Of a stretch of 64,000 bases of DNA, positions 8,888-17,468 are shown in pieces. The notes beneath the pieces are model-generated. The model worked only from the letters and a program-made list of their open reading frames with translations, did no database searches and had not been told where the DNA came from. The translations under genes were made by a program, and so were the position numbers. The stretch comes from Haladaptatus pallidirubidus (GTDB taxonomy: Archaea > Halobacteriota > Halobacteria > Halobacteriales > Haladaptataceae), in assembly GCF_020700235.1 (NCBI RefSeq), contig NZ_CP085301.1, forward strand, positions 992,001-1,056,000. The letters are read 5' to 3'. Each line of letters starts with the position of its first letter. The stretch's first letter is position 1.

Positions 8888-9775
8888 TCACGCGAATATC
8901 GACACGTCATCGTCTTCCGAATCGCGCCACGAATAGGCGGGTTCCCACCCCAACATCGACCGGGCTTTCTCGGTCGAAAGCGCCGAATCACTGCCCGTAA
9001 TTCGACAACTGTCGGGTACCTCGCCGAAGAACTCGGAAAGAACGTCTTCGATGGGGCTGTCGAGGTAGTTGTCCTCGGCGCTGACGAGAAACGGTTGGTG
9101 ACCGCCGAAATCGGCCGTGATGGCGTCCTCGGTGGCCGTCGCAACGTCCCGAATATCCACGTACGACCAGAAGTTTCCCGCGCCGGTTGCGAGGTCGTTC
9201 CGCGCATCCAAACAGTCGTACTCGCCGGGGAACTGTATCCATGAGGCGCGAATCGACGCCACGGGGACGCCGTGGCGTCGGGCGACCATCGCGCCGATTT
9301 CCTCGCCGACGACCTTCGACGTTCCGTAGGGGTCTTCCGGACGAAGCGGATGCTCCTCGTCCAACGGCAGGTACTCCGGAAGCGACGGTTTGTCTGCGAG
9401 CGGGAATCCGAAGGCGCTCTCGCTCGACGCCCACGCGACGCGAGCGCCCGCACGCCCGGCGGCGGTCAGGACGTTGTAGACGCTGATGACGTTGTTCTCG
9501 AAGACGCGCATCCCGGCGTGGCGTTCCGGCGACGGGCGCGCCGTCCAGTGAACGACGGCATCCGGATTTTCGGTCGAAACGACCTCAGATGCTTCGACCT
9601 GTTCGGTCAAATCCGCGCTCCGAAACGAAAGATTGCGGTACCCCTCGAGATTCCACTCCGCTCGTGAAAGACCGACGCACGTAACGTCCCAGCCTTGTTC
9701 GGCGAGATGGACGGCGAGCCAGCGCCCGGTCTGGTCGAGACTACCGGTTAAAAGCACCGTACCGGTCATCGACAT
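8888..9775 (-). CDS. NAD-dependent epimerase/dehydratase (extended SDR)
   Basis: This 295-residue protein has the short-chain dehydrogenase fold: an N-terminal TGTVLLTGSLDQTGRWL nucleotide loop (a variant of TGxxGxxG), a VHWTARPSP strand, SSESAFG with the catalytic serine region, and the YGTSK pair (Y and K catalytic) near residue 160. Extended SDRs act on nucleotide sugars. The late segment (SALSTEKARSMLGWEPAYSW) is the usual substrate-side tail in which the next step of the fold contacts the sugar. The substrate cannot be named. The gene is 84 nt upstream of NMD3 on the same strand and may be cotranscribed. Confidence 0.85.
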   Translation of the reverse strand: MSMTGTVLLTGSLDQTGRWLAVHLAEQGWDVTCVGLSRAEWNLEGYRNLSFRSADLTEQVEASEVVSTENPDAVVHWTARPSPERHAGMRVFENNVISVYNVLTAAGRAGARVAWASSESAFGFPLADKPSLPEYLPLDEEHPLRPEDPYGTSKVVGEEIGAMVARRHGVPVASIRASWIQFPGEYDCLDARNDLATGAGNFWSYVDIRDVATATEDAITADFGGHQPFLVSAEDNYLDSPIEDVLSEFFGEVPDSCRITGSDSALSTEKARSMLGWEPAYSWRDSEDDDVSIFA

Positions 9776-9913
9776 ACCCTCGTCGGTTCACACGAGAACA
9801 TACCAGGCCGTACTGTCCGTTTGTGGGTAAGCGTTCCGGCCCTCTTCACAATATTTGCGCATTAATCCGTATGAAATGATTGTGTCATACCGCTCCCCCG
9901 CAACTGACTAATC

Positions 9914-9919
9914 TTTAAA
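9914..9919 (+). promoter_or_regulatory. TATA box of htpX
   Basis: TTTAAA lies 26 nt before the htpX ATG at 9945. This spacing fits transcription starting at or next to the start codon, the leaderless mode common in haloarchaea. No Shine-Dalgarno sequence is present before the ATG. Confidence 0.55.
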
Positions 9920-9944
9920 CGGTCTGAATCCCTAGACACCACGT

Positions 9945-10823
9945 ATGAAATGGAAGGCAGACTGGGGCCTCCGGGCCAGAATGGGCCTGACGATGTTCCT
10001 TTTATTCGCGCTGTACGTAGTGTTCGCCGTCGTGTTGATATCGTATTTCGGTGGCGAAGAGCTGATGTTCTTGGGATTCATGATGAGTTTCACCCTCGGA
10101 AGTTACTTCTTCAGCGATAAGCTCACGCTGTGGAGCATGGGCGCGAAGGAAGTCAGCGAGAGCGATTATCCGGAACTCCACGGCATGGTTAGCCGACTGT
10201 CCCAGCAGGCAGACCTGCCGAAACCAAAAGTGGCAGTCAGCGACCAGCGAGTTCCGAACGCCTTCGCGACGGGGCGTTCCCAGAAGAAAGCCGCCGTCTG
10301 CGTGACGACGGGATTGATGCAGACGCTCAACCAGGAGGAACTGGAGGGCGTCATCGCACACGAACTCGCCCACGTCAAAAACCGCGACATGATGGTGATG
10401 ACCGTCGCCTCACTTCTCTCCACCATCGCGTTCATGGTCGTTCGCTGGGGCTGGTTGTTGGGCGGCGGCGGCGACAACCGCAATCAGGCGCCCATCTGGG
10501 TCGCCATCCTCGCCTCGTTCGTCGTCTGGATTGTCAGCTACATCCTCATTCGGGCGCTCTCGCGCTACCGCGAGTACGCTGCGGACCGCGGCGGGGCGAC
10601 CATCACGGGCAAACCGTCGGCGCTAGCGTCGGCCCTGATGACCATCGACGGTCGGATGGACAAGGTTCCGAAAGAAGACCTGCGCGAAGAGGCGGAGATG
10701 AACGCCTTCTTCATCATCCCCATCCGGAGCGGTTTCATCGGGAAACTGTTCAGCACGCACCCGAGCACTGAGCGCCGGGTCGAACGACTCCGCGAGATGG
10801 AGCGCGAGATGGAGTCGTACTAG
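9945..10823 (+). CDS. htpX: Membrane zinc metalloprotease HtpX
   Basis: This 292-residue M48 protease has two N-terminal transmembrane helices (about 15-35 and 40-57), the zinc motif HELAH (139-143), two further hydrophobic segments (about 148-205) and EYAADRGG carrying the third ligand glutamate. A late FSTHPSTERRVERL segment is diagnostic of HtpX. The family degrades damaged membrane proteins, with its active site facing the cytoplasm. The next gene is pspAB, a pairing common in haloarchaea and consistent with membrane-stress quality control. Length is normal for the family. Confidence 0.94.
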   Translation: MKWKADWGLRARMGLTMFLLFALYVVFAVVLISYFGGEELMFLGFMMSFTLGSYFFSDKLTLWSMGAKEVSESDYPELHGMVSRLSQQADLPKPKVAVSDQRVPNAFATGRSQKKAAVCVTTGLMQTLNQEELEGVIAHELAHVKNRDMMVMTVASLLSTIAFMVVRWGWLLGGGGDNRNQAPIWVAILASFVVWIVSYILIRALSRYREYAADRGGATITGKPSALASALMTIDGRMDKVPKEDLREEAEMNAFFIIPIRSGFIGKLFSTHPSTERRVERLREMEREMESY

Positions 10824-10955
10824 CGCTACGGGGGCTTCGCCCGCATTCCGTCGAGTTCACCGACACCTACCGGAACGGTGTCGAACCCGTTCCACGAGAT
10901 ATCGTTCTCTGATTTTATCAACTACTTTTTGCGCCCCCCGTGCGTACACCCGCGC

Positions 10956-11561
10956 ATGGGACTACTGGATGGTATCCGCGAAGTACTCGGAATCCGGGCC
11001 GAGACGGACGCCGGACGGGACGCAGACCCGGACGACCTCTTCGGCATGAGTACGGCCTACGTCACGATGGAAGCCGACCTCGGCTACGAACCGGTCGGGA
11101 TGGCAGCGCTCTGTTTTTCGGAAGTCGATAGCACCGACTTCAAGAACGCGGTGGACGACGTTCACGCCATTCTCGAAGCCGGAAAAGAAGAGACGGGGAC
11201 GGAAGCGCACGCGCACGTGGACGACCACGGCTACTCGTGGGTCGTCCTCGAAGACGACGACTTCGAAGACCTTGTGACGAGTCTCCACTTCGCTGCCGAC
11301 ACGTTCGTCGAGCAGGGGTACGGTTCGCGCTTATTGGCCGCACTCTTCGGATTCCAGCAGGACGGAAACAACGTCTACTGGGTGTACTCGTTCCGCAGAG
11401 GAGCGTACTATCCGTTCGCACCCAAACGCGGCCACGACCGGGATTCCGCCGCGGAGTTCAAACTGGAGAGCAATCTCGACGGCGAACTCGAAATCGAGTC
11501 GGACGAGAAGTACTGGTATCCGCTCTGGCCCGACAACATCCGCCAACATCCGTGGGACTGA
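10956..11561 (+). CDS. pspAB: PspA-associated protein PspAB
   Basis: This 201-residue acidic protein begins MGLLDGIREVLGIRAETD and contains the TAYVTMEADLGYEP and WVVLEDDDFEDLVTSLH blocks, and a YPFAP segment, of PspA-associated proteins. It has no membrane span and is cytoplasmic. The family occurs beside htpX or PspA-type genes and is thought to take part in envelope-stress response; its biochemical role is not established. The ATG at 10956 follows a run of C and fits the family N-terminus better than the in-frame codon at 10878. It lies 132 nt after htpX. Confidence 0.85.
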   Translation: MGLLDGIREVLGIRAETDAGRDADPDDLFGMSTAYVTMEADLGYEPVGMAALCFSEVDSTDFKNAVDDVHAILEAGKEETGTEAHAHVDDHGYSWVVLEDDDFEDLVTSLHFAADTFVEQGYGSRLLAALFGFQQDGNNVYWVYSFRRGAYYPFAPKRGHDRDSAAEFKLESNLDGELEIESDEKYWYPLWPDNIRQHPWD

Positions 11562-11691
11562 GTTCGTTTTCTTCGACGCCTGTGAGACAGAATGCCACGG
11601 CAGCGCGTCTTCCTATCTAAACTCTGTTGTTCCAACTCGTCCACCCCTCTGCAGTCACGTAGTTTCACTTTCACTCCACAGTTAACGGGGG

Positions 11692-11699
11692 TTTATATG
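11692..11699 (+). promoter_or_regulatory. TATA box of radA
   Basis: TTTATATG lies 26 nt before the radA ATG at 11725, in an otherwise G-rich stretch. The distance suggests a leaderless or near-leaderless transcript. The divergent spacing from pspAB (163 nt) indicates that radA has its own promoter. Confidence 0.55.
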
Positions 11700-11724
11700 A
11701 TGGTGAGAACAAGGATGGAGTACG

Positions 11725-12756
11725 ATGGCAGACGTAGACCTCGAAACCCTCCCCGGCGTTGGACCGGCGACAGCAGAAAAGCTCGGCGACGCGGGATTCG
11801 ACTCGTATCAGAGCCTCGCAGTTGCAAGCCCTGGCGAACTCAGCAACACCGCCGACGTGGGCGAGAGCACCGCCGCGGATATCATTCAGGCCGCGCGGAA
11901 GGAAGCCGACATCGGCGGCTTCGAAACCGGTTCGCAGGTTCTCGAACGACGCGAACGAATCGGCAAACTCAGCTGGCAAATCGACGAAGTGGACGACCTC
12001 CTCGGCGGGGGCGTCGAAACGCAGTCCATCACCGAAGTGTACGGCGAGTTCGGTGCCGGAAAATCGCAGGTGACGCACCAGCTCGCGGTGAACGTGCAAC
12101 TCCCCCGCGAACAGGGTGGCCTCGGCGGAAGCGTCATCTTCATCGACAGCGAGGACACGTTCCGACCGGAGCGTATCGACGACATGGTTCGCGGCCTCTC
12201 GGACGAAGTTCTGCAGACCACGTTGGACGACCGTGAAATCGAAGGAACGCCGAGCGACGACGAGGCGCTGACGGAACTCGTCGACGATTTCCTCGACAAG
12301 ATTCACGTCGCAAAGGCGTTCAACTCCAACCACCAGATGCTCCTCGCGGAGAAAGCGCAAGAACTCGCTGGCGAACACGAAGACAGCGAGTGGCCCGTCC
12401 GACTGGTGTGCATCGACAGCCTTACGGCCCACTTCCGCGCCGAGTACGTCGGCCGTGGTCAACTCGCGGAACGCCAGCAGAAACTCAACAAACACCTCCA
12501 CGACATCGACAAGGTCGGCAACCTGTACAACACCGCTATCGTCGTGACAAATCAGGTGTCCTCGAACCCCGATTCGTTCTTCGGCGACCCGACCCAGCCC
12601 ATCGGTGGCAACATCCTCGGCCACAAATCCACGTTCCGGATGTACCTCCGCAAATCGAAGGGCGACAAGCGTATTGTCCGTCTCGTGGACGCGCCGAACC
12701 TCGCCGACGGCGAAGCGGTCATGCGCGTACAGGACGCCGGTCTGAAACCCGAGTAA
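11725..12756 (+). CDS. radA: DNA repair and recombination protein RadA
   Basis: This 343-residue archaeal recombinase has an N-terminal helix-hairpin-helix domain ([12 protein letters not shown], residues 7-18), a linker with the polymerisation motif, Walker A GEFGAGKS (about residues 109-116), the [14 protein letters not shown]alker B strand and the L2-region [18 protein letters not shown]. It forms nucleoprotein filaments on single-stranded DNA and carries out strand exchange in homologous recombination. No intein is present, which is worth noting because recombinases in some haloarchaea carry one. It is transcribed from its own TATA box and converges with a GNAT gene. Confidence 0.97.
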   Translation: MADVDLETLPGVGPATAEKLGDAGFDSYQSLAVASPGELSNTADVGESTAADIIQAARKEADIGGFETGSQVLERRERIGKLSWQIDEVDDLLGGGVETQSITEVYGEFGAGKSQVTHQLAVNVQLPREQGGLGGSVIFIDSEDTFRPERIDDMVRGLSDEVLQTTLDDREIEGTPSDDEALTELVDDFLDKIHVAKAFNSNHQMLLAEKAQELAGEHEDSEWPVRLVCIDSLTAHFRAEYVGRGQLAERQQKLNKHLHDIDKVGNLYNTAIVVTNQVSSNPDSFFGDPTQPIGGNILGHKSTFRMYLRKSKGDKRIVRLVDAPNLADGEAVMRVQDAGLKPE

Positions 12757-12802
12757 CCGCACCGTTTCGCGCGCAACGGCGACGGATTCCCCACTCTTCC
12801 TT

Positions 12803-13300
12803 TTACATCTCTTTTGCGTATTCGTAGCCGCGCGCGTCGATTCGTTCGTCGTAGAACTCCGATTCTCGCTCGTAGTTCGCCGATTCGTAGAAGCCAACAG
12901 CTTGTTCGTTCTCTGCCATGACACCCAACACGATTCGCTCTCCGTCTTGCTCTCTAACTCTCCGTTCGGTGTAATCGAGAAGTCGCCCGCCGATTCCCTT
13001 TCCCCACCGCTCGGGAGGGACGTAGATACGACCGAGGTGGTACGTAGTGGAACAATCGTCGTTGGGAGTAGCGGAAACGAATCCAACGGTTTCGGATTCG
13101 CTCGCTACCGCGATAGCAAAAATAGCATCATCGTCGTCGATGAGCGAGCGAAACGCTTCCGCATCGTAGTACTCTTCCAAAAATTCATCGACCGCTTTCG
13201 CCCCGATAATCGGTTCGTGGGCGGAGTACCACGCTTTTTCCGCAACTCGCTGAATGTCGTCGATATGCGTTGGTGTCGCCGGACGAATTTCGATACTCAT
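12803..13300 (-). CDS. GNAT-family N-acetyltransferase
   Basis: This 165-residue protein has the GNAT order of motifs: an N-terminal IRPATPTHIDDI strand, a FVSATPNDDC core, LGRIYVPPERWGKGIGGRLLD with the acetyl-CoA pyrophosphate loop (R/Q-x-x-G-x-G/A form WGKGIG), and LGVMAENEQAVGFYESANY at the C-terminus. It transfers acetyl groups from acetyl-CoA; the RimI-like shape suggests protein N-terminal or small-molecule substrates, which cannot be distinguished here. It converges with radA, 46 nt apart, and sits 45 nt downstream of sufU. Confidence 0.85.
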   Translation of the reverse strand: MSIEIRPATPTHIDDIQRVAEKAWYSAHEPIIGAKAVDEFLEEYYDAEAFRSLIDDDDAIFAIAVASESETVGFVSATPNDDCSTTYHLGRIYVPPERWGKGIGGRLLDYTERRVREQDGERIVLGVMAENEQAVGFYESANYERESEFYDERIDARGYEYAKEM

Positions 13301-13345
13301 ATCGGGTAAACGTCAGTATCGGTAAAAAGAGCTGCTAGCCGATAA

Positions 13346-13762
13346 TTACTCGGTCGTGGTTTGGTCGAGTTCCGCTTCTCCTTCGAAAATCTCCGCGCCG
13401 TCTTGGACGACTTTTTCGGCGAGCACGGCGCATTTCACCCGCATCGGACTGATTTCGACGCCGAGCATGTCGATAACGTCGTCCCTATCCATCTCCTCGA
13501 CTTCGTCTAAAGTCATTCCCGGTAGCTTCTGCGACAGCATGCTCGCGCTGGCCTGGCTGATGGCACAGCCGTCGCCGCGGAATGCGACTCGCTCGATGGT
13601 CTCCTCGTCGTCTTCGAGAGTCACGTCGAATTCGAGTTCGTCGCCGCAAGAGGGATTGACGCCCTCGTGGGTGAAATGGGGGTCGTCCAGTTCACCGTAG
13701 TTGCGCGGGCTTCGGTAGTGGTCAAGAATCTGCTGTCGGTACATGTCCGAACCCATGCTCAT
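13346..13762 (-). CDS. sufU: SufU-type iron-sulfur cluster scaffold / sulfur carrier
   Basis: This 138-residue protein shows the IscU/SufU pattern: YRQQILDHYRSPRNYG at the N-terminus, NPSCGDELEFDV with the first conserved cysteine and aspartate, FRGDGCAISQASASML with the second, and RVKCAVLAEKV with the third. SufU receives sulfur from the cysteine desulfurase SufS for FeS assembly. A matching sufS lies 3.7 kb away at 17469-18716 on the same strand but not in the same operon. ATG alternatives exist at 13756 and 13744. The MFS gene upstream is 27 nt away, but a functional link is unlikely. Confidence 0.92.
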   Translation of the reverse strand: MSMGSDMYRQQILDHYRSPRNYGELDDPHFTHEGVNPSCGDELEFDVTLEDDEETIERVAFRGDGCAISQASASMLSQKLPGMTLDEVEEMDRDDVIDMLGVEISPMRVKCAVLAEKVVQDGAEIFEGEAELDQTTTE

Positions 13763-13789
13763 TGTTGAATCTGGGTAGGAGAGTGGCGC

Positions 13790-15079
13790 CTAAAAGGATT
13801 CCGACGGTTCTGCCCGTTTCGGGCGTGTCAATCCGTACCGTTCCGAGCGGAGGTCTTCGACATCCGCGAGGCTTCGGAGGAGCGGATGGGTCAGCCAACA
13901 GGCGGCAATAAACATGAATCCGAATCCCGCACTGGTCATGACCATGGTATTTCCGAACGCGTCTCCACCGATTCCGCCGAGAAGGGAACCGAGAGGCATC
14001 GCGCCAACGGAACCGCTGGCGAGTACCGACGAGACGCGCCCCATCAGGTTTTCGGGAACGACGGACTGTATCATCGCGGCGAAGATGACGTTCGTTGCAC
14101 CAACTGGAACGCCCGAGAGGAAAAACAGTGCCACCGTCGCTGGGAGCCACCCGATCCCCACTGCGGCAAGCCACGAAAGGCCGCTAAAAGCGAATCCACC
14201 GATGCTCAACGTCGCCAGCGAAAATCGTTTCAACGGCGTCGCGGATAGCGATCCGACAAGCATTCCACCGGTGACTGCGGCAAGGATGAATCCGTACGTG
14301 TCCGGCCCACCGTAGGTGTTCGCGTAGGCCGGTAGCACTGCGAGTGCCGTCCCGATAGTGGCGTTGACAACGAGACTCCCGACGAGAACCCAGACGAGTA
14401 CCGAACCGCGAACGTAGCGGATGCCATCCGCGAGTTGCGCACGATACTCGTCTATGACAAAGCTGACGTTCTTCCCATCGCCGTCGCGGTCGTGTTCCTG
14501 ATTCTCGGCGGGCGGGATTTGCACGCCGACGAACACCAGTGCCGCGATAGCGAAGGTCACGGAGTCGATGAGATAGAGCGCCACGGCACCGACCACTGCA
14601 ACCACGATGCCGCCGAGGGCCGTGAAGACAAAATCGACTCCCTGATAGGCAAATGAGAACGCGGAGTTCGCTTCGATCAGTTCCTCTTTCTCAACGACGC
14701 GAGGAAGGGCGGCCTGCTGTGCCGGGTAAACGAACTGGTTGAGAAGCGAGACGATGGGCATCACGACCAGAACCACCCACACGGAGAGCAATCCCATCAT
14801 TGCGGCGAGCGGAATCGCGAGGACGAGAATTCCTTGTGCAACCTGCGTCCCTACCAGAATTCGGCGGAGTTGCCGGCGGTCAACCAGTGGCCCCGCGAGG
14901 AACTGAAACGCTTGGGGAAGCATGGTTAGAAAACCCGCCAAACCCGTGTAGAACGACGACCCGCCGAGTTCGAACGCGAGCCACATCGCGGCGATAGTGT
15001 AGGCACTGTCTCCAGCGTTCGTTATCAAGCGCCCGAGAAAGAGTCGCGTGAAAGTCCGATTTTTGAATAGGGAGTGCAC
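13790..15079 (-). CDS. Major facilitator superfamily transporter
   Basis: This 429-residue protein has about 12 hydrophobic helices in two halves with a charged central loop (ENQEHDRDGDGKNVSF, about residues 195-210). It begins at a GTG (VHSLFKNRTFTRLFLGRLITNAGDS). The N-terminal arrangement LFLGRLITNAGDSAYTIAAMWLAFEL resembles MFS_3-type exporters related to enterobactin and macrolide efflux. The substrate cannot be named. It sits between the regulator at 15169 (same strand, 89 nt upstream) and sufU. The neighbouring HTH gene could be its regulator, but only adjacency supports this. Confidence 0.85.
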   Translation of the reverse strand: MHSLFKNRTFTRLFLGRLITNAGDSAYTIAAMWLAFELGGSSFYTGLAGFLTMLPQAFQFLAGPLVDRRQLRRILVGTQVAQGILVLAIPLAAMMGLLSVWVVLVVMPIVSLLNQFVYPAQQAALPRVVEKEELIEANSAFSFAYQGVDFVFTALGGIVVAVVGAVALYLIDSVTFAIAALVFVGVQIPPAENQEHDRDGDGKNVSFVIDEYRAQLADGIRYVRGSVLVWVLVGSLVVNATIGTALAVLPAYANTYGGPDTYGFILAAVTGGMLVGSLSATPLKRFSLATLSIGGFAFSGLSWLAAVGIGWLPATVALFFLSGVPVGATNVIFAAMIQSVVPENLMGRVSSVLASGSVGAMPLGSLLGGIGGDAFGNTMVMTSAGFGFMFIAACWLTHPLLRSLADVEDLRSERYGLTRPKRAEPSESF

Positions 15080-15168
15080 GAGACGAAGCAGACCCTCTCA
15101 TCAGATAGATGTTCGCAGAAATACGTTTCTGTCGTAGGAACTACCGAAGCGAGATTCTGTTCGCTGGA

Positions 15169-16011
15169 TTACAACTCATTGATTTCGATATTCAGTGTAT
15201 CGTCTACGGTCACCGTAAGTTCGTCACCGTCCAGTTCGACCAGCAGTGGGTCGTCTGAAATGATTCGACTCTCGTTTTCGATGAGCCATTCGAGTTCCCA
15301 CGCAGACTGCTGGCGGAGATTGACGCCGTGTTCGTAGTGGAACGCAACGACTGCCGGATGCTGAAGAATGTATGACCCGATTGACCCGAACCCGTGGTCG
15401 TTGCATCGCTCGCAGACGAATTCGACGCCGACTTCCGCTTCCTGTTCGAAATACTTCGATTCGGTAACGAGCGACTTGGTGGTTCGTCCCGAACAGTTTA
15501 AGCAAACACCGTCGGCCATCATCGAGAACACGTTACGAAGCCAGCGTTCGAAGGTTCGCGGCAGTTCCGTAACCTCACGGTCTTCGAACGCACCCGGCGG
15601 AAATCCGAACTCCGACCGCTGCTCGTCACAGGCTGGACAACAAACGCTCACCACCTCCTCGTCGTACTCCGCTTCCAACCTCGTTTCGCATTTGACGCAG
15701 AGAGAATCGAGTTCGTACGTCGTGGATTCAGCGCGTTGTGTGTACGTTCCCGAGAGAATTGCACCGATGACTCGAAATCCGGCGAAGGGGAGTTCGTACT
15801 TCCCGTTTTTCTGCCGGACGAACAAGCCGACGAGTTGGTTCAGATGGTAGTTAAACTGCCCGCTATCGCGCATGCCGACTCGGTTGTGCAGTTCGGAAAA
15901 CGACAGCGGTTCGTCGGCCTCCCAGAGCGTCTGAATGATTCTGATTCGCGTGTCGTTCCCGAGGAGGGAGAACGCTTCGTCGGGGGACAAATCCCGTTCG
16001 TCCGCATCCAT
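15169..16011 (-). CDS. Winged-helix transcription regulator with C-terminal zinc-ribbon region
   Basis: This 280-residue protein opens with an ArsR-like winged helix: SPDEAFSLLGNDTRIRIIQTLWEADEPLSFSEL then GMRDSGQFNYHLNQLVG as recognition helix and FAGFRVIGAI as the last helix (about residues 8-100). Two cysteine clusters follow, CVKC...CCPAC (about 105-130) and CLNC...CERC (about 170-195), which could bind zinc. The C-terminus is beta-rich. Such proteins are common haloarchaeal regulators of unknown ligand. The ATG at 16011 was chosen because it leaves a clean 34-nt gap after the HD gene; further upstream codons would run into that gene. Confidence 0.8.
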   Translation of the reverse strand: MDADERDLSPDEAFSLLGNDTRIRIIQTLWEADEPLSFSELHNRVGMRDSGQFNYHLNQLVGLFVRQKNGKYELPFAGFRVIGAILSGTYTQRAESTTYELDSLCVKCETRLEAEYDEEVVSVCCPACDEQRSEFGFPPGAFEDREVTELPRTFERWLRNVFSMMADGVCLNCSGRTTKSLVTESKYFEQEAEVGVEFVCERCNDHGFGSIGSYILQHPAVVAFHYEHGVNLRQQSAWELEWLIENESRIISDDPLLVELDGDELTVTVDDTLNIEINEL

Positions 16012-16045
16012 GAGTTCCCATTCGTCGGAGGTGTGAAAATGATTT

Positions 16046-16687
16046 TCAAGCTTCGCCGGTGACTTCGCGTTCGAACCGCTCGATAAAGTCTTCCACGAAC
16101 GTACCGCGTTCCTCGGCCATTCGGCAACCTGCATCGGTGTACATCCGGTCAGGCAGTCGGAGAATTTTCTTGTGAAAGTGGTTCATCGCCGTGGCTCCGG
16201 AAGTCGTGTCGTCCGTCTCTATTGGTAGGTCGGGGTCGTGGAGCGTTTGGCCGAGTTCGCCGCTGAAACAGAAGTTGCGCGCGATTCCGACCGCGCCGAG
16301 CGCGTCGAGATTGTCCGCGTCGGAGAGCAACTTTGCTTCGGTCGTTTCGGGTTCCACGTCGTTCGAAAAGCGGTGTGCCCGAATGCAGTGTTGGATGGCC
16401 TCGATTTCGGATTCGGATACGTCGAACTCGGCGAGAATATACTTCGCTTCCCTCGCACCCCATTCGGCGTGGTCGTCGATTTCGCCGCGATCTTCGTGCC
16501 CTCTGCCGATGTCGTGGAGCCAAACCGCGGCGAACAGGATTCGGTCGTTCGCGTCGTGTTCTTCAGCGAGGGTTTCGGCGAGGGCGGCGACTCGCTGGAC
16601 GTGGTGCCAATCGTGTGCAGGTGCGACATCGCCGAAGTAAGTTTTCGCGCGAGGGCGGACTGCTTCCGGGAGCGTTTGTGTCGCCAT
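16046..16687 (-). CDS. HD-domain phosphohydrolase
   Basis: This 213-residue protein is a compact HD hydrolase: HDWHHVQRVAALA carries the first histidines, AAVWLHDIGRG the HD pair, HCIRAHRF further ligands and LLSDADNLDALGAVGI the final aspartate. The family hydrolyses nucleotides or other phosphoesters in the cytoplasm with two metals. The exact substrate is unknown. It lies upstream of the winged-helix regulator on the same strand, 34 nt apart, so the two may share an mRNA. The start ATG at 16687 is preceded by A+T-rich sequence. Confidence 0.88.
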   Translation of the reverse strand: MATQTLPEAVRPRAKTYFGDVAPAHDWHHVQRVAALAETLAEEHDANDRILFAAVWLHDIGRGHEDRGEIDDHAEWGAREAKYILAEFDVSESEIEAIQHCIRAHRFSNDVEPETTEAKLLSDADNLDALGAVGIARNFCFSGELGQTLHDPDLPIETDDTTSGATAMNHFHKKILRLPDRMYTDAGCRMAEERGTFVEDFIERFEREVTGEA

Positions 16688-16850
16688 TCGTCTCCGTTAT
16701 CGTAGGGACTGTCCAACTTTTACAATTATTGTTTCAGCTATATCGTGTATTTCAATGATTGGTTTTGCCCGGGGTACGTTCGTCGAACAGAATAGCCCAT
16801 TCATCAAATGTATTATAAATCTGGTGTAGTTCCCTGTGTTCCAGTGGATA

Positions 16851-17387
16851 TCACATCGCATCTTCTAACGCTGTTCGAAGCGGGGCAACGTCCCATTGCT
16901 CGTCGTAGCGCTCGCCGTTGATGAAGAACGTCGGCGTCCCGATGACCCCGCTCTGCGCGCCGGAGATGATATCCTCGCGAACTCGGCTACGGTGGGTGTG
17001 CATCGCGAGTTCGTCGTTGAACTGGGTGAGGTCGAGGTCGAGGGTTGCCGCGAAATCCTGTAACTCCGCCTCCCTTATCTCGCTTGGATGCTCGAAAAGC
17101 AGGTCGTGCATCTCCCAAAACTTCCCCTGTTCCGCCGCCGCTTCTGCCGCCTCTGCCGCTCGCTGTGCATGCGGATGTAGTTGCGTGAGCGGAAAGTGGC
17201 GAAAGACGAACCGCACCCTTTCGTTCAGCGTCCGTCTCAGCTCTTTTACTGCCTGATGTGCCTCTTCACAGTACGGACATTCGTAATCACCGTATTCGAC
17301 GAGTGTGACGGTTGCATCGACCACCCCATCGACGTGGTCGTGCTGATTCACTGGCACAGAAAGCTGTGTTGCGCGTGATTGGCTCAT
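16851..17387 (-). CDS. DsbA-family thioredoxin-fold protein
   Basis: This 178-residue protein carries the dithiol CPYC inside LVEYGDYECPYCEEAHQAV (about residues 28-46), a helical insert (LTQLHPHAQRAAEAAEAAAEQGKFW, part of the DsbA alpha domain), and the cis-proline loop GVIGTPTFFING. This is the DsbA/DSBA-like oxidoreductase layout. It has no signal peptide, so it is predicted to be cytoplasmic, unlike bacterial DsbA. A peroxide or redox-maintenance role is possible. It has its own 160-nt A+T-rich upstream region; its stop precedes the HD gene by 160 nt. Confidence 0.85.
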   Translation of the reverse strand: MSQSRATQLSVPVNQHDHVDGVVDATVTLVEYGDYECPYCEEAHQAVKELRRTLNERVRFVFRHFPLTQLHPHAQRAAEAAEAAAEQGKFWEMHDLLFEHPSEIREAELQDFAATLDLDLTQFNDELAMHTHRSRVREDIISGAQSGVIGTPTFFINGERYDEQWDVAPLRTALEDAM

Positions 17388-17468
17388 TCATACCCTCGTA
17401 TAGAACTACCGTCATCATCGGTCATAGACCTACCGCGAACTGCCGACAAATCGACTCCGCGTCGGTAT

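Noticed and set aside
8327..9244. A 305-codon frame across NMD3 and the epimerase
   Set aside because: It is antisense to both genes and shows no recognisable fold.
11671..13086. A 471-codon frame antisense to radA
   Set aside because: It covers radA and the GNAT gene in reverse, with no protein-like domain. RadA is clearly real.
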